A DNA stretch of 64,000 nt. Source: Ascaphus truei. Lineage: Eukaryota > Chordata > Amphibia > Anura > Ascaphidae. The stretch is taken from assembly GCA_036426205.1 (NCBI GenBank), contig CM071568.1, forward strand, positions 38,286,417 through 38,350,416. Direction: 5' to 3'. Each line of letters starts with the position of its first letter. Position 1 is the stretch's first letter. Both the position numbers and the translations under genes were made by a program. Under the pieces are notes generated by a model. The model was given only the letters and a program-made list of their open reading frames with translations, was not told the DNA's origin and did not search any database. This document shows positions 23,090 through 34,720 of the stretch, piece after piece.

Positions 23090-23910
23090 CACTAGTTTTG
23101 AGACCACTCAGAGCATGGGAATTCCATCCTACTCTGATTGGCTAGTAAGTACCAAGCTTACAACGTCAATCCTTTCTCCCCCCAGCCCTCTGTCAACATG
23201 GTATAACTAGAGCCTACAGATAGGGATGGAGTTTCCCCGCTCTGATTGGCTACCATACCATGTGGAGGGCCCATGTTTCTTTAATGCGTTCATCTTAAAG
23301 AATTGAAGCAAGACCATTCTGATGGCTGTGCTTTCATTGCCTTTAAGTGACGTCATCATTTTTATTTTTATCGGACCAAAAAAACACATGGTTTTCACGC
23401 CAATCAGGCCGTGGAACCATGAAAAATGTGACATCATAGGCCTTTAAAAAAGCCATTGTCGTCTCATTTTGAAGCCAGACGCTGCGGAGGACGACCTCCG
23501 GAGAAGAAAGAAGACCAGGCTGGCCCGAAGAATGAAAAAATACCCCGCCCCGCCAGAAGAAGATAGAAGAAGAGAATACGATGAAGATGAAGAGTGAGTA
23601 CAAATAGGAAGACCCGTGGATTGATTTGATTTTTTTTTTATTAATGTTTATTTTTTTGTTGGTCTTTTTATTTTATGGTTTCCTGTTCGTGGATTGTTCG
23701 TGAGTAAGCTGCGCAACGGAGATCGGTGGGGGCAAGTAATGGTAAGTGAACTAAAGAAGTAGTTTTTATTTAACTTGTTATTTTTTTAAAGCTTTTTTAA
23801 CGTGTATTTTTTTTGTGGTATATCATTTCTTGCCACTGTATGTATGTATGTATATATGTCTAGCAGAGATATCTAACATACGGGTAAGAAATGATGTTGT
23901 TTTAAAAAGC
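23090..23910 (+). promoter_or_regulatory. Second copy of the CCAAT/CRE promoter-like module with its downstream part
   Basis: Matches 14580-15400: ATTGG boxes, TGACGTCATC near 23347, CCTTTAAAAAAGCC TATA-like sequence near 23440, TCTCATTTTGAAG, purine-rich stretch, GGTAAGTG near 23740 and the ATCATTTCTTGCC hairpin. Several motifs that are intact in the first copy are broken by small indels here (for example the first CRE). Confidence 0.65.
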
Positions 23911-24519
23911 TTTCTTTCATGTGTTTTAAAATACTTTGTCTATCTGTCTCTATGCTTTATTTGTGTGTTTAAAGTACTTTAAAATTAGAAGATGTAATTG
24001 TTGATATTCTATGCTTGTTTCAGGCGCGAAGCTTTGGTTTTAAGTTTTGTATTCCGGTTGGTACCTTATATTTTTTCACATTCTGAATTGTTCTGCTCGA
24101 GGCGTGAATTGTTATGGTTTAGTATTGTTCGTGATGGACTAGTCAATTGTTGTCTGGGATGTAATAATGATTGCTATTGATTTTTTGTTTACTTGAATTG
24201 GTTAAAATAGTTACTTTGTTTGAGGTACTGTACTGTATTTGTATTTAGCTTGCAATATATTGTTCCACTTCATTTCCTTGAAGAATGTATATGGTGGCAT
24301 GATTTTATGCAGCATTTATACAATGTAAATGCAATGTATTGATTGGAATGTGAGGTTTCTTCATTGGCATTTGATGATTTAGATTGTAAGATCAGCTTAG
24401 AATTTTAAAGGAAATTCATTGTAATCTAGTGTGTCTGTATGGAGACGTGTTATTTTTAGTACAGTATGGTTTTGATACCCTTCTACATTTATTGTATATG
24501 GTTCATCATGTGTGTTGTA

Positions 24520-24740
24520 TATACTGTATACTATCATATTATATATATAATATATATAGTATATCTATATATCCTATATCGTATATATATATATATATAT
24601 ATCACTATATATATATCTACCATTCTCTGTATCATATCCGAAATATATAGTATACTATATCAACGATATCTATATTAGATATTTATATATAATAGATACT
24701 ATATATACCATAATACTGTATATATACTGTACTTATATAC
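24520..24740. repeat. (AT)n-rich tract
   Basis: Interrupted TA repeat within the composite repeat. Confidence 0.9.
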
Positions 24741-25139
24741 GTTGGCCTATGAAGCAACTCGGCCATTCTGGGTACCAGGGTGGGTATCCGGGCCAGTGGT
24801 GGGGCTGAACGCCTTCAGTACCTTTGCTGTTATTACCGATTAAGGTGTCTTAAGTGGTTCAGATTTGATATCTGAATGTAATTGCAATGTATTGGCTTTG
24901 TTTTGGCAATGTATTTTATGGACAAGACAAGAATGTTGCTGGCGACGGAGACTTCTTCTTGATGAGGTCAGTAGCACTTTATTATTATTTGAATATGCTA
25001 GTTAATGTTTTTAATAATGGGCAATTAATCTATTATCCATATCTGGATAATAGTTATTTTGCACATTATTGTACTGTAGGTGTTGGGGGGGTGGGGGGTG
25101 TATGTATTGAATGTATAGGCCAGGTTTATTTTTTTTACA

Positions 25140-25690
25140 TTCAGGGTTTGTTCCGTGGTTCCGCGTGAGACCTCTGGAGTCCACCTTTGGTTTCCTCGGG
25201 TATCTCACGGGTACCAGGCTGGTGGTTCCACGGGTGACACATGCGGGGATGAAGCGGTGGACTCACATCTGTGGGGGCACCGCGGACCCATAGTCTGCGG
25301 GGATGAAGCTGTGTGATCCCACTTCTGTGGGGGCACCGCTGACCCGTAGGTGCGGGATGAAGATGTGTGGTCCCACTTCTGTGGGGGCACCGCGGACTTG
25401 TAGTGAGCACCCGTGAGTTCCCCAGACCCCCGTGGGAACCACCCGAGGCCCCGCAGACTCCTGTGGGTCTGACCCGGGGCTCCCAGACATCCTTGGGCCT
25501 ACCGTGGGGACCCAATTGTGGCCCACGGTGACCCAAGTAGACCACCTCGGGGTCATGGTGCTGGCGGGACCCACCAGCAGGCCTCCAGAACCTGTTTGAA
25601 AAGGGCTGCTGGTACCCTGTAGGTCTGTCAGGTGCCCCGCCAGCCCACCGGGGACTCGCGTGGGTCTGCGTTATGAACCCTGTTTGTAAA
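25140..25690 (+). repeat. GC-rich block with about 55-bp tandem units
   Basis: Three units between about 25243 and 25408 share GGGATGAAG...CCCACTTCTGTGGGGGCACCGC. The rest consists of degenerate GGGACCCA / CCAGACCCC phrases. Equivalent blocks: 16750-17290, 22080-22600 and 40770-41270. Apparent proteins in these frames are not conserved. Confidence 0.7.
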
Positions 25691-25929
25691 AGGATAAATC
25701 TTGTATTTATGGGGGGGCACAGGGGGTGGGTAATGTATTTAATAAATAGAATGATGTTTATTGTGGTTCACTATTGTTTTTATTGTGGGTACTGGGGGTG
25801 GGGGGGGTTCCCCAACGGTATGTGGGTAGGCCTCCCTTGTGGGTAGTGGGTGAGGGGGGTTAGGCCTCACGGGGTGAGGGGTTAGTGTGGGAGGGTATGT
25901 AGGCATCCCGAGTGGTGGGTGAGGGTGGG

Positions 25930-25985
25930 TTAACCCCTTAATGACTGTAGCGGTTAATAACCGCTATGGTGATTAAGGGGTTAGG
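25930..25985. repeat. Module P palindrome, best-preserved copy
   Basis: GGGTTAACCCCTTAATGACTGTAGCGG followed by TTAATAA and the complement ending ATTAAGGGGTTAGG. Arms pair over about 25 bp with few mismatches. Confidence 0.85.
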
Positions 25986-26154
25986 GGACATTACTTTGGA
26001 TGTTTTAATTTTGTGTCTGTTTTGCAGCAGCGGAGGGGCCATGGCCAGGATGGGGGGGGGTAACGGTATGTGGGTAGTGGGTGAGGGTGGTTAGACCTCA
26101 CAGTATGCACATTGGGTCCCCCCCCTCCCCACATTTACATAAACTGCACTCACA

Positions 26155-26350
26155 GCAACACAGGCAGGGAGATTTAACAGACATAATAGGGGAGGGGGCT
26201 TTATACAGATTACACTCAAGGCAGGGAGATTTAACAGAAACATTAGGGGGGAGGGGGCTTTAAACAGATTAGACTCAAGGCAGGGAGATTTAACAGAAAC
26301 ATTAGGGGGGAGGGGGCTTTACACAGATTACACTCAAGGCAGGGAGATAC
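26155..26350 (+). repeat. CAGGCAGGGAGATTTAACAG tandem boxes
   Basis: Three to four copies, about 61 bp apart, each followed by AGGGGGAGGGGGCTTTA and ACAGATTACACTCAAGG. Reverse copies at 15960-16270, and degenerate ones at 41755-41905. Confidence 0.8.
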
Positions 26351-26424
26351 AGGGGATGTACTGTATTGTATGTTGTCTATTGCAATGCTTCAATGTGTGT
26401 ACAGTATAATGTTTTTTACAATTA

Positions 26425-26780
26425 CAGTAGAGGCAACGTTTGTTCTAACATTTGCCGTAAACTAGCCGGGTTACATTCTGGGTATGTGCTGGGTATGTGC
26501 TGGGTATGTTCTGGGCTAGTTTGAGGCACGTTTAAGGTATTTCTGCATTGACTAACGACCCATAGGATTAACACAGCAGGGATCCCTGGCAGTCCAATTC
26601 AGTTTGAATGGGACTGCCAGGGACCCCCGCTGTTAATCTGATAGGCCATTAATCAATGCAGAAATGCTGGGGCTAGTTTAAGGAAAGTTTAAGGCATGTA
26701 TTCAGAATGTACCTGGGTGTTTCCTGGGTTTTTGGGGGAATTGCCATTGGTTTTTGTTCGAATAAGAGTTGCCTCTACTG
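26425..26780. mobile_element. MITE, second copy, TA target duplication
   Basis: Same family as 7251-7594: CAGTAGAGGC ends, TA at 26423-26424 and 26781-26782. The paralogous empty site is visible in reverse at about 15880-15895, where segment X runs without a break. Confidence 0.9.
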
Positions 26781-27180
26781 TAGATAGATGTAATCCTTGG
26801 TATTGTAAGGGTTAGCCTTGGTTTTAAATTTTGTTTTCTGGTTGGTACTTATATATTGATTTTTATTTACTTGATTGGTTAAAATAGTTGACTTGTTTGG
26901 AGTACAGTATTTGTATTTAGCTTGCAATGATATTGTTCACATTCATTTGCAGAATGTATATGTGCATAGATTTTATGCATCATAAATACAATGTAAATGC
27001 AATGTATTGATTGGAATGTGAGGTTTTTCATTGGCATTTGATGATTTAGATTGTAAGATCAGTTAGGTTTATTAAAGGAAATTCATTGTAATGTAGTGTG
27101 TCTGTATGGAGAAGTGTTATTTGTAGTACAGTATGGTTTTGATAACCCTTCTACATTTATTTGTATATTGGTTCATCATG

Positions 27181-27395
27181 TGCGGCTTCAAAGACAACAG
27201 CTCGCAAACGCCCCCATGCGTTTTTACACGGCATTGCAGTATTGCAGCCAGCGGGAATAAAATGCTTAAATCACAGCCGCGAAAATAACGCAATACACCC
27301 CGGGAGAAAATGACACAAAACCGCACAACACCAGGATATTCTGAAATTCGCGGAGCTAGCCAAGTATAGTAAGAATAAAGTTGGTCGCCACTGTA
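27181..27395 (+). repeat. 200-bp repeat ending AATAAAGTTGGTCGCCACTGTA
   Basis: Near-identical to 43465-43665 (TTCAAAGACAACAGCTCGC ... AGTTGGTCGCCACTG). Its 3' end is the complement of the terminus style GGCGAC-n-ACTTTATTC seen at 60371, so it is probably one half of a related DNA transposon. Confidence 0.7.
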
Positions 27396-28320
27396 TGTAT
27401 TATATTGGCATGTCTGTGGACATTCTGTATGATTTCCTCACCCATCAATTTTAATTGTGAAGCCAAAAAGACCAATCACTGACAATCCTGTTTCTCCTTA
27501 ACATTTGAGGCTTATCTGTGATGATGATTGTAATACAAGTAACAATTGTCAACTGTTCTAAGGAACTCTGTCTTTTTTGAGCTTTTTCTTAATACAGTAT
27601 ACAAGACTCAATTAGGCATGTTGTATGAGCTTTGACAGCAAGTGGTACCATGTGGTGGTAGTAATATTGTTCATACTGGCAACTATTCTCAGCTCAGACA
27701 GGTTTAAATTCTCATTGCAGTTATGTCAGCTTGGTCGATCTCTATATAAATCTCTAGTTGGCATGGTGTATTTTATAGATTTTAGATGACGTTTGTAAGA
27801 AAAAAAAATGTAGCCCTATTTTTGTAAAAATAAATATTAAAAGCATTCAATGTTAATGTGCAGGTTATATGACCCTAAGTTTCGGTCACATTGACCTGTG
27901 TACGTGGCCATTTTTGTTAAACTCTGGTGAATATTTTAAAAACTGGTGGATGTTTTGAGCACTGTCACCATTCTCAAACATTTTGCGAAAACGTGAAATT
28001 TAAGAGAAATTTGCAAATTAAATGTAAAATGTGCACATTTTAGTGTATGGGCACTGAAATTAGGATCGTGAGTTACAGTAGCAGTTCAGACAATTCAGTC
28101 AAGCTAGTCTCCCAGCTTTAAACTCAGATGCAATTAAATATGTAAATGAAAGGTACTGTATAAAAGTGCCTCCCTGCCCCCCAACCCCCACTCACCCCCT
28201 CATCTCACTCCCTAATGCTCCATAACATTGTAAAATCTCTTTGCTTCTACATTTAAATTCCCATACAGTCTATGTGACCACGGAAAAAGCCCTCTTTCCC
28301 CAGAGTAATGCAGATGTACA
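27396..28320. other. AT-rich sequence, nothing recognised
   Basis: No reading frame, hairpin or repeat copy identified. Confidence 0.5.
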
Positions 28321-30462
28321 TGTAGCCCCGAGGTAAATTTGAGCTTTCTGGCCCCTCTCCGCGAGTGCCGTGTGGTAGCGGGTGCCGCCGGAGGCTGCGA
28401 CGGACCCGCCGGCACTTCGCGAGGGTGGGGGCCAGTGCAGGGAGCAGCGCTAGGTGTTGCGGCGCAGGCCGGTTGCCGGGGACGCGATGTGGTGGACCGA
28501 GGCAAGAGACTGAGCCTCCCTGTCTCCCGTGAGACGAGACCGCAGGATCCGGCAAGGGTCAACACCCAGGACCCCGTACATTTTTTTCTGCGAGAGGGAG
28601 AAGGTGGGTTGGTGCAAGGGACAGGTCTTGAGCTCCAAAAGACTCACAGAGTCAAGGTGGGATACCCTCACCCAATCTGTTAGGGGCACTCCACTCTGAG
28701 ACTCAGCTGGCCTCGGGTATCCATGGGATGATGTTGGGTACAAATGGAGAATTGCTTGTGTGTGATGTATCGGTTACAATGCATTTTCCATTATATAATC
28801 CACTGTATGGTTGCTACCCAAGCGAGGGCGTTGGGATTCTGCGAAGGGGAGAATGTAGCCCTGAGGTAAATTTGTGCTTTCTGGCCCCTCTCCGCGAGTG
28901 CCGTGTGGTAGCGGGTGCCGCCGGAGGCTGCGACGGACCCGCCGGCACTTCGCGAGGGTGGGGGCCAGTGCAGGGAGCAGCGCTAGGTGTTGCGGCGCAG
29001 GCCGGTTGCCGGGGACGCGATCGGGCCGTCGCTAAGGCCGCGATCGCGTTGCCACCGGCCCGGCGGCTTGTACAGAGGGCGCCACCATTGCGCGTTAGCT
29101 CGCGCATGCGCAGTAGGCAGAAAGTGCAGGGAAGGCCCCAGAGAGATCGCGCGAGGGCAGAAAAGGGAGACAGAGGTCAGGTGCTCCCTTGCGGCCAATA
29201 GGGCTGGAGGAAGCTCAGCCCGGGAATATAGATACATTTCCCGGGCTTGGGAGAGTCAGTTCCGCACGCGGAGAAGGAAGGAGTAGGAAGGGTGTAGGGA
29301 GCGCGTGGCTCCTGCACCAGGTAAGTGTTCTCCTTAGGTCCCCAGGCAGGCCCCAATTCCCGGTAAGGGCAGGGGGTAACTGAAGAGGGACGGCCCTAGA
29401 TAAGGAGGTGACCCTTAGGTGCGGAAGGTGCAGTTTGGCAGTGCCACAGCGGATAGGGCTGTGCGCACTGGCAAATAGGCACAGCGTGCGAGCAGTGGAT
29501 TTGCTGCGGGTTCCAGTGAATGGTGTGTATCATTCTGTGTGTGTTGCTGCATGTGCTGGGCGCAGTGTGTGCAGCGTGTGTGGATGTCTGCAGGCTGACA
29601 GTGTGAGCTGTGTGTCTGCTGCAGACTGTTAGCTAGCTAATAGCTAGTTGTTAGTGAGACAGATAGGACTGGGTAGCTAGGGGAGGAGGGGGCCTGTTAT
29701 TGTTCCACAGGCCCTAGGAGTTTCCCCAAGCCATCCCAGGTTGCGGTTCATCAGGGACAGGCCCTAGGTTAGGGTTACTGTCACTCTAGGAGTAGTTAGT
29801 GATAGGAAGGGATAGCGGCGGTTGCTGTTCCCGTGCGACGGTGGTGTTACCGAGAGACGGTTGAGTTCCTGTGGAGCGGTGGGACCCTCGTTGGGGTCCA
29901 CGGAGAGAAGTACCTGGATAGGATCAGACGGATGTCTGACCCTTTTAGAAGAGTGTGGCGGTCCCGAGCATCGGAGTGCTCGGAAGGTACTTCTGTATTA
30001 TAAGTGCACCAACAGGCCTATTCATATAGTGACTGCGCAGTCACCCACGACCTCCGTAGGAGTACGGGACATTGGGTGTGGGGGATCACAGGACACTGGG
30101 TGGGAACACCAGACATTGGGCCGAGGTAATGCGGATAGAGCATAAGGTTCTGATGTAGTGTACTGCTTTGTTTGTGTGTTAGTAAAGTGTTAGTATTATA
30201 TCTATGAGTGTTATTGTATTTCTTACCCAGGGCTATCTTTCATAACGGGGATCCTGGGTAAGTGGAGGCGCTGCACCAGGTAAATGGTAAGGGTTTCCCC
30301 AGGCTCCCAGCTAGCGGAGGCTCAGATCTCCTGGAGCCACGGGTGTTACGCAGTTACCAGTAGTCCCTTAGAGCAGGTGTGTTGCGGGGAAAGGAACCGG
30401 TTAGACCACGAGGGGCCAATGTGAGATTGGGTGGGTCAGGCCGGTTCACAAAAAGGGCTACA
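28321..30462 (+). mobile_element. Internally deleted LTR retrotransposon
   Basis: The first 168 bp (28321-28488) equal the start of the full LTR at 28854-30462 with two mismatches. Between them lie about 365 bp of internal DNA ending in a purine tract (GCGAAGGGGAGAA, 28841-28853) directly before the LTR, as expected of a polypurine tract. The LTR starts TGTAGCCC and ends GGGCTACA. A 4-bp duplication TACA flanks the whole (28317-28320 and 30463-30466). So most of the 5' LTR, the primer site and the coding region were removed by one deletion. The same family supplies the LTRs at 47557, 49340 and 60022. Confidence 0.8.
28854..30462 (+). mobile_element. 3' LTR, TGTAGCCC...GGGCTACA
   Basis: About 1.6 kb, CpG-rich in its first 500 bp, with TG/CA ends that are part of an 8-bp inverted repeat. 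Reading frames inside are composition artefacts. Confidence 0.75.
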
Positions 30463-30469
30463 TACATAT

Positions 30470-31640
30470 AGATCTAGCTTTAATTAAAGTCAGAATCCAC
30501 CTGGACTTCCAGAGTTTGGATGGGAGTAATCGTTCAAAAAATATAGTTAGAACTTAACAATAAAAAAAACATATAAAATGCAAATAAAAAAAAGACACAG
30601 ATGTGGAGGAGAAAAAGGTTGTCACAACTTGAATAATTATAAACATCAGAATTAACATAACCAGGAAAGACTTGCCATGCTTATGTAAACCCCTATCCTC
30701 CCCCGCCCCCCCCCCCCCGCGCAACAGGAGACAGTGTGTACATGTGTGTGAATAGGGTTCCGACCCGCTCCAGATGGGATTAGAGTGTTAGCTCCCCAGT
30801 TCATTACCTTTGATCTCAGGGTTCCTTCTGGCAGGTTCAGTCCTTGGCAGTAATGGAGGATGAAGTGTTGTTGTGAGGACAGGAAATAGAAAAGAAATAG
30901 GGCGCCATGATCTTTTGCAACTCAAAGGGATTTATTGACAGGCACAACAGTTTCAGGGCTTCCACTGCATCAAGAATCAATCTCTGCAACAGTTCATCCC
31001 AGGCCAGGGGCTTCACCCCTTCCCTGGCCAGGATTGCACTAGGCATCCTCAGCCATGAAGCAAGGCAGAAAATACCAGCAATGGTGATACCCCCTCTGTC
31101 TCCTCTCAGCATCCCTCGGGACCCTTCCCTCTCAGTTAAGTACAGTACTTCTGTGCAGGCTTTAGCCTCTAGTCCACCTCAAACCTTACATTGAACAGAG
31201 GAGCCTGGTCCACCAACCTCCGCCACAAGTGTGGTCTCGTTTTGGCTTCCTACTGTAGTCCCTAGCACCCTGCATCTCAGAATACTCCCTCTGCCTTAGC
31301 TTAATATAGGAAGGTCTTGCTTCTCTTCACTCGCCCTAGACTGGCATCCCAGGAGCTTGAGGCCCCCAGGCTGTCTACATTAGAAATCCCTGTTCATCAC
31401 TCCTAGATGAGGGATGATCCTGCACTTCCCTAGGTGAGGGGTCAAATACTATTCTCTCTAGCAGCTTCCACTTAGTCATACAGCAGGAGGAGCCATACTA
31501 TCCCTTACCCTCATTCTAGCAGCTTCACAAGCCCAGACTTGTGCCTGTAATTTGCTACACTCAGCAACTGAGATGTGATCTCAACAGGTCACTATTAACC
31601 CCAGCACTGCCTGCTCTTACAAGGACGTATGTGCCAGGTT
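30470..31640 (-). repeat. LTR-like sequence, unclassified
   Basis: 30835-31620 has the look of an amphibian LTR read on the minus strand (it would begin TGTAAGAGCAGG near 31622). A TTGATGCAG...GAAAC motif near 30945-30980 on the minus strand is a decayed hammerhead-like sequence. Paired end and target duplication not found. Confidence 0.3.
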
Positions 31641-33390
31641 GGGGGAAAATTAGTGAGAGAGGTACACTTGCAGTACAAATAAATATATAAATGTTTCCCA
31701 AAGACCCACTAGTCAATTTAGTCCAGTAGCAATGAATCCTCCATTATTTGAATGTTGGAGCACAAGCACTTTAGATTGTTAAGGAGTATTTGAAATAAAC
31801 ATTAGTGGGAATATAACATATATCTGTGAGATATTGGGGCATCCATTTTAGCCCAGCGTTTGACATGACAATAACAGGTTGTTCTGCCTAGTGGGAAAAC
31901 TGATCAGCTTTTTGAGGCTCTTGAGGAGGAAAGTTGTTGGTGAACTTTGCTGATTTAGCTAACATTTTTGATAATTTGTTTCAATTAATTTAATGTAGTT
32001 CGCGAACTTCAGTGAAAATTGTACACATCTCTAATTAGAATTAAGTTAGTGTTTTAAAAGCTAAGCGACTTTGTCGTTCTGAACACAACAGTCCTTTCCC
32101 CCTGGGTAGTAGTGCACCATATACTGTTAGTTCATATAAATAAATAAAACACAACAACAAAGATGATGAGTTGAGAAATAATCTTACTAAGTGCCACTTA
32201 CATACTAACTTTTTAAATTCTAATAGAAAAGAATACTTATTTAGATTAACACAAAAATCAACAAAGCGTGAAAATTCTAATTCCTTATGACTATTATATT
32301 CTTCAGGAGTTCATTTTGAAAACTGCCTTTGGAGTTCATTGTTTACCTTATTCTTCACACCATAACTCTGCCCCTTTAGTTCATTTAGAACCCCCATTGT
32401 GGAACTCACTGTAATTTAATTGATTAAAGCTGAGTTCTGTAGAACAACAGTGGCCTCTAATGGCATAAGAAAATGCTCACTTGATGTAACAGCATAGCAA
32501 TAAATGAAGGAGAATCAGGCCTACTGCAGCCTTCAATAAATAAAACATCATTGAAATATCAATATTATATTAGACAAACACTTTAAACAATCTAATTTGG
32601 ATTCCAATGAAGTATTTGTGGATGGCAGCATTACATGTGTGGATTTTTAACTTCATTCTATGCTTTTACCTGTTCAGTTTAGATGATTTATAAACTGAGT
32701 GGATAAATAATTATTTTCTATTTTTATTTTAACATAAGTACAGTACAGTACAGTAGATTGGAGGCAATCATTTGACCTTTAGCAATCAAACAGAACAAAG
32801 TAGCATATATTAAATTAAAGTGTATTTTATCATTGTGTTCAAGGTACATTCTATTTCCAGCTTGGTTTAGAAAAATAAACATTAAGAGATTGGAAGGAAA
32901 TCCTCAAGAAGAGGTTTTATTATTTAATGTGAAAAGACCATAGCATTCTTCATATAATCATAAAAAGAGCCTTACATTGTATTAAAAAAATACAAGAAAT
33001 GATGAGAAGTAACAGAGCATAGCCAAAAGTATCCAAATTGAGAAAAATAATAATGAAAAGGAAAGTGTGTTTTTCAAAAAAATTATCATTTATTGGTCAT
33101 TATAGAAAAAAGTATCAAGGTGTAGCCCTATCAACGTTTTGCACTGCAGAGAGCACTTTATCAAGGTAATTGTTTCTGGATAAATTGTGTATTACACCTT
33201 CATTTCATGATCTGTTGGTTTACCAACCAGGATAACACACCCAGTACCTGTCTTCAATCAAAGTTATATCATCAGGGTTCGCTTTACAAGTATCCATTCA
33301 TATGCATATTACCATTGTGCTGTATATGGTCTTTAGCATTACACATCTATAGTTATTACCTATAAAAAATACTAACCTACCTATATATAT
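31641..33390. other. AT-rich sequence with one decayed element tail
   Basis: Only 33110-33170 is notable: CAACGTTTTGCACTGC...ACTTTATCAAGG, which on the minus strand resembles the hammerhead-like tails at 45890 and 55605 but lacks the GAAA core. The rest has no recognised feature. Confidence 0.35.
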
Positions 33391-34278
33391 TGTGACATAC
33401 AGTAGTCCCAGGATATTAGGCAGCTTTCTGTCTGTTTTAGATCAGAAAGTGCAGAAATAGTGTAAAAGGTCCATTCCACAGCTTCACATTTACTGAGGCT
33501 GGTGGATGGAAAGTCCAGGCCAGAGTTTATAATGGTTATAATTCCCTTCACCTGCTCTCCTAATTAAGGACCAGGTATTAATGGCAGATAGGTTTGCTCC
33601 TTCAGTCTCTCTCCTAGAGCCTGGAGGCTGGGGGTATGGCCACTCCCCGGCATCCTGTTTGGGGATTGCGCCCCTTTCACATATCGCAGTACCCAGAACC
33701 AGAAGAATTGCCTGGACTCATTTGGGACCGAGTTCCAACCATTACAATCAGTCTCTCTCTTAGAGCCTGGAGGCTGGAGGCATCACCACTCCCCTGCATC
33801 CATTGCGAGAGGACGCCCCATTCAAGTGCTGCAGTATCCAGAAGGATTGCACGCTCTCCCCATCTAATAGATAAGACTCAATGTGAATTTGCTCTACATG
33901 AATATGTTATTTAAAGGTGATAACCAGCTTAGCTGGCAGCAACCAGATTGAAAGGGCTGGAACAATGTTTATTCAGTTTCATATGACTGAGTAGGCTTTA
34001 CTTTTATGATTTTATTTCTTAAAGTGATGATGTGTCTGAAATATTGAATGTCACGGATATCAGAAAAACCACTGAAGGTTAATGGCTGAGTGCCTCAAAT
34101 GTGTATTTGTTAAAGCTGCAGTCCCCTTCTGGGATGAAATAAAACAGGTAGAAGCTTGAGTTACACACTATAAATAATGCTACGTTTTATTCTTGTGTTT
34201 CTCTAAATAACCCTAGAAGACCGTGTCGTGAAGACCCCAGACATACGTCAGTGCTACAAAAGAGAGCCGTTTGTCACA
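33391..34278 (+). mobile_element. Probable LTR (TGTGACA...TGTCACA)
   Basis: About 890 bp beginning TGTGACATAC and ending GTTTGTCACA, with an AATAAA near 34138 and an internal 145-bp duplication (GAGCCTGGAGGCTGG at 33615 and 33761). It is followed at once by TATGGTGGAGAATGTGGG, the kind of leader often seen after LTRs. No partner LTR found, so no target duplication can be tested. Confidence 0.45.
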
Positions 34279-34720
34279 TATGGTGGAGAATGTGGGTTGA
34301 CACTAAAAGGTCTGTGGGTTTTCAAATAAATGCGGGGGATTAAAATGGCCACCCAGCCGAAGTAAAGTACAGACTCTGCGAGTAAAATCTGTCCTACTGT
34401 GTATGACAACCAGATCTGCATACAGCATACACAAGGAAAAGTGTGAAAAGTATTGACGCATTAGCACCTCTAAAGGTAAGGGTGACGAATACACCTGAAA
34501 GTGCAAACATTGAGAAAAAAAAAAGTTTTTAGTGTTTAATGTGCCTGGCCACACAAAATGGTGTCCTTTCAAGAAAGAGTGTACCTGCATGGCTCCGCAA
34601 GAGGAGCAGCACCGGAGGTGTTCCTGGTGTAAAGAGCCAAGCCGCAGGAAGCAGTATCCATTCAGTACACTGATGATAAAGAGAGAGGATGGTAATATAG
34701 GCCCACCCATATTATAAGAA
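34279..34720 (+). pseudogene. Possible leader/gag remnant after the LTR
   Basis: A short frame (34532-34717) contains a Cys-rich stretch (WCPFKKECTCMAPQ, then RRCSWCKE), but not a clean CCHC knuckle. Assigned only because of its place after the LTR. Confidence 0.2.

Larger units (their letters stand above)
23930..27180 (+). repeat. Composite hairpin repeat, plus orientation, about 1.4 units
   Basis: Order: segment X (23930-24505), (AT)n (24520-24740), deleted exon-like cassette and module S (24930-25070), GC-rich block (25140-25690), module P (25930-25985), a splice-acceptor-like TTTTGCAGCAGCGG (26020), CAGGGAGATTTAACAG boxes (26155-26350), an inserted MITE, and segment X again (26785-27180). 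Distance between the two X copies, without the MITE, is about 2.3 kb. Confidence 0.75.

Noticed and set aside
28339..29286. GC-rich frames in both LTR copies
   Set aside because: Lie inside LTR sequence with no homology; duplication explains their repetition.
34303..34710. 135-codon minus-strand frame after the LTR
   Set aside because: Opposite to the putative element direction, and no domain recognised.
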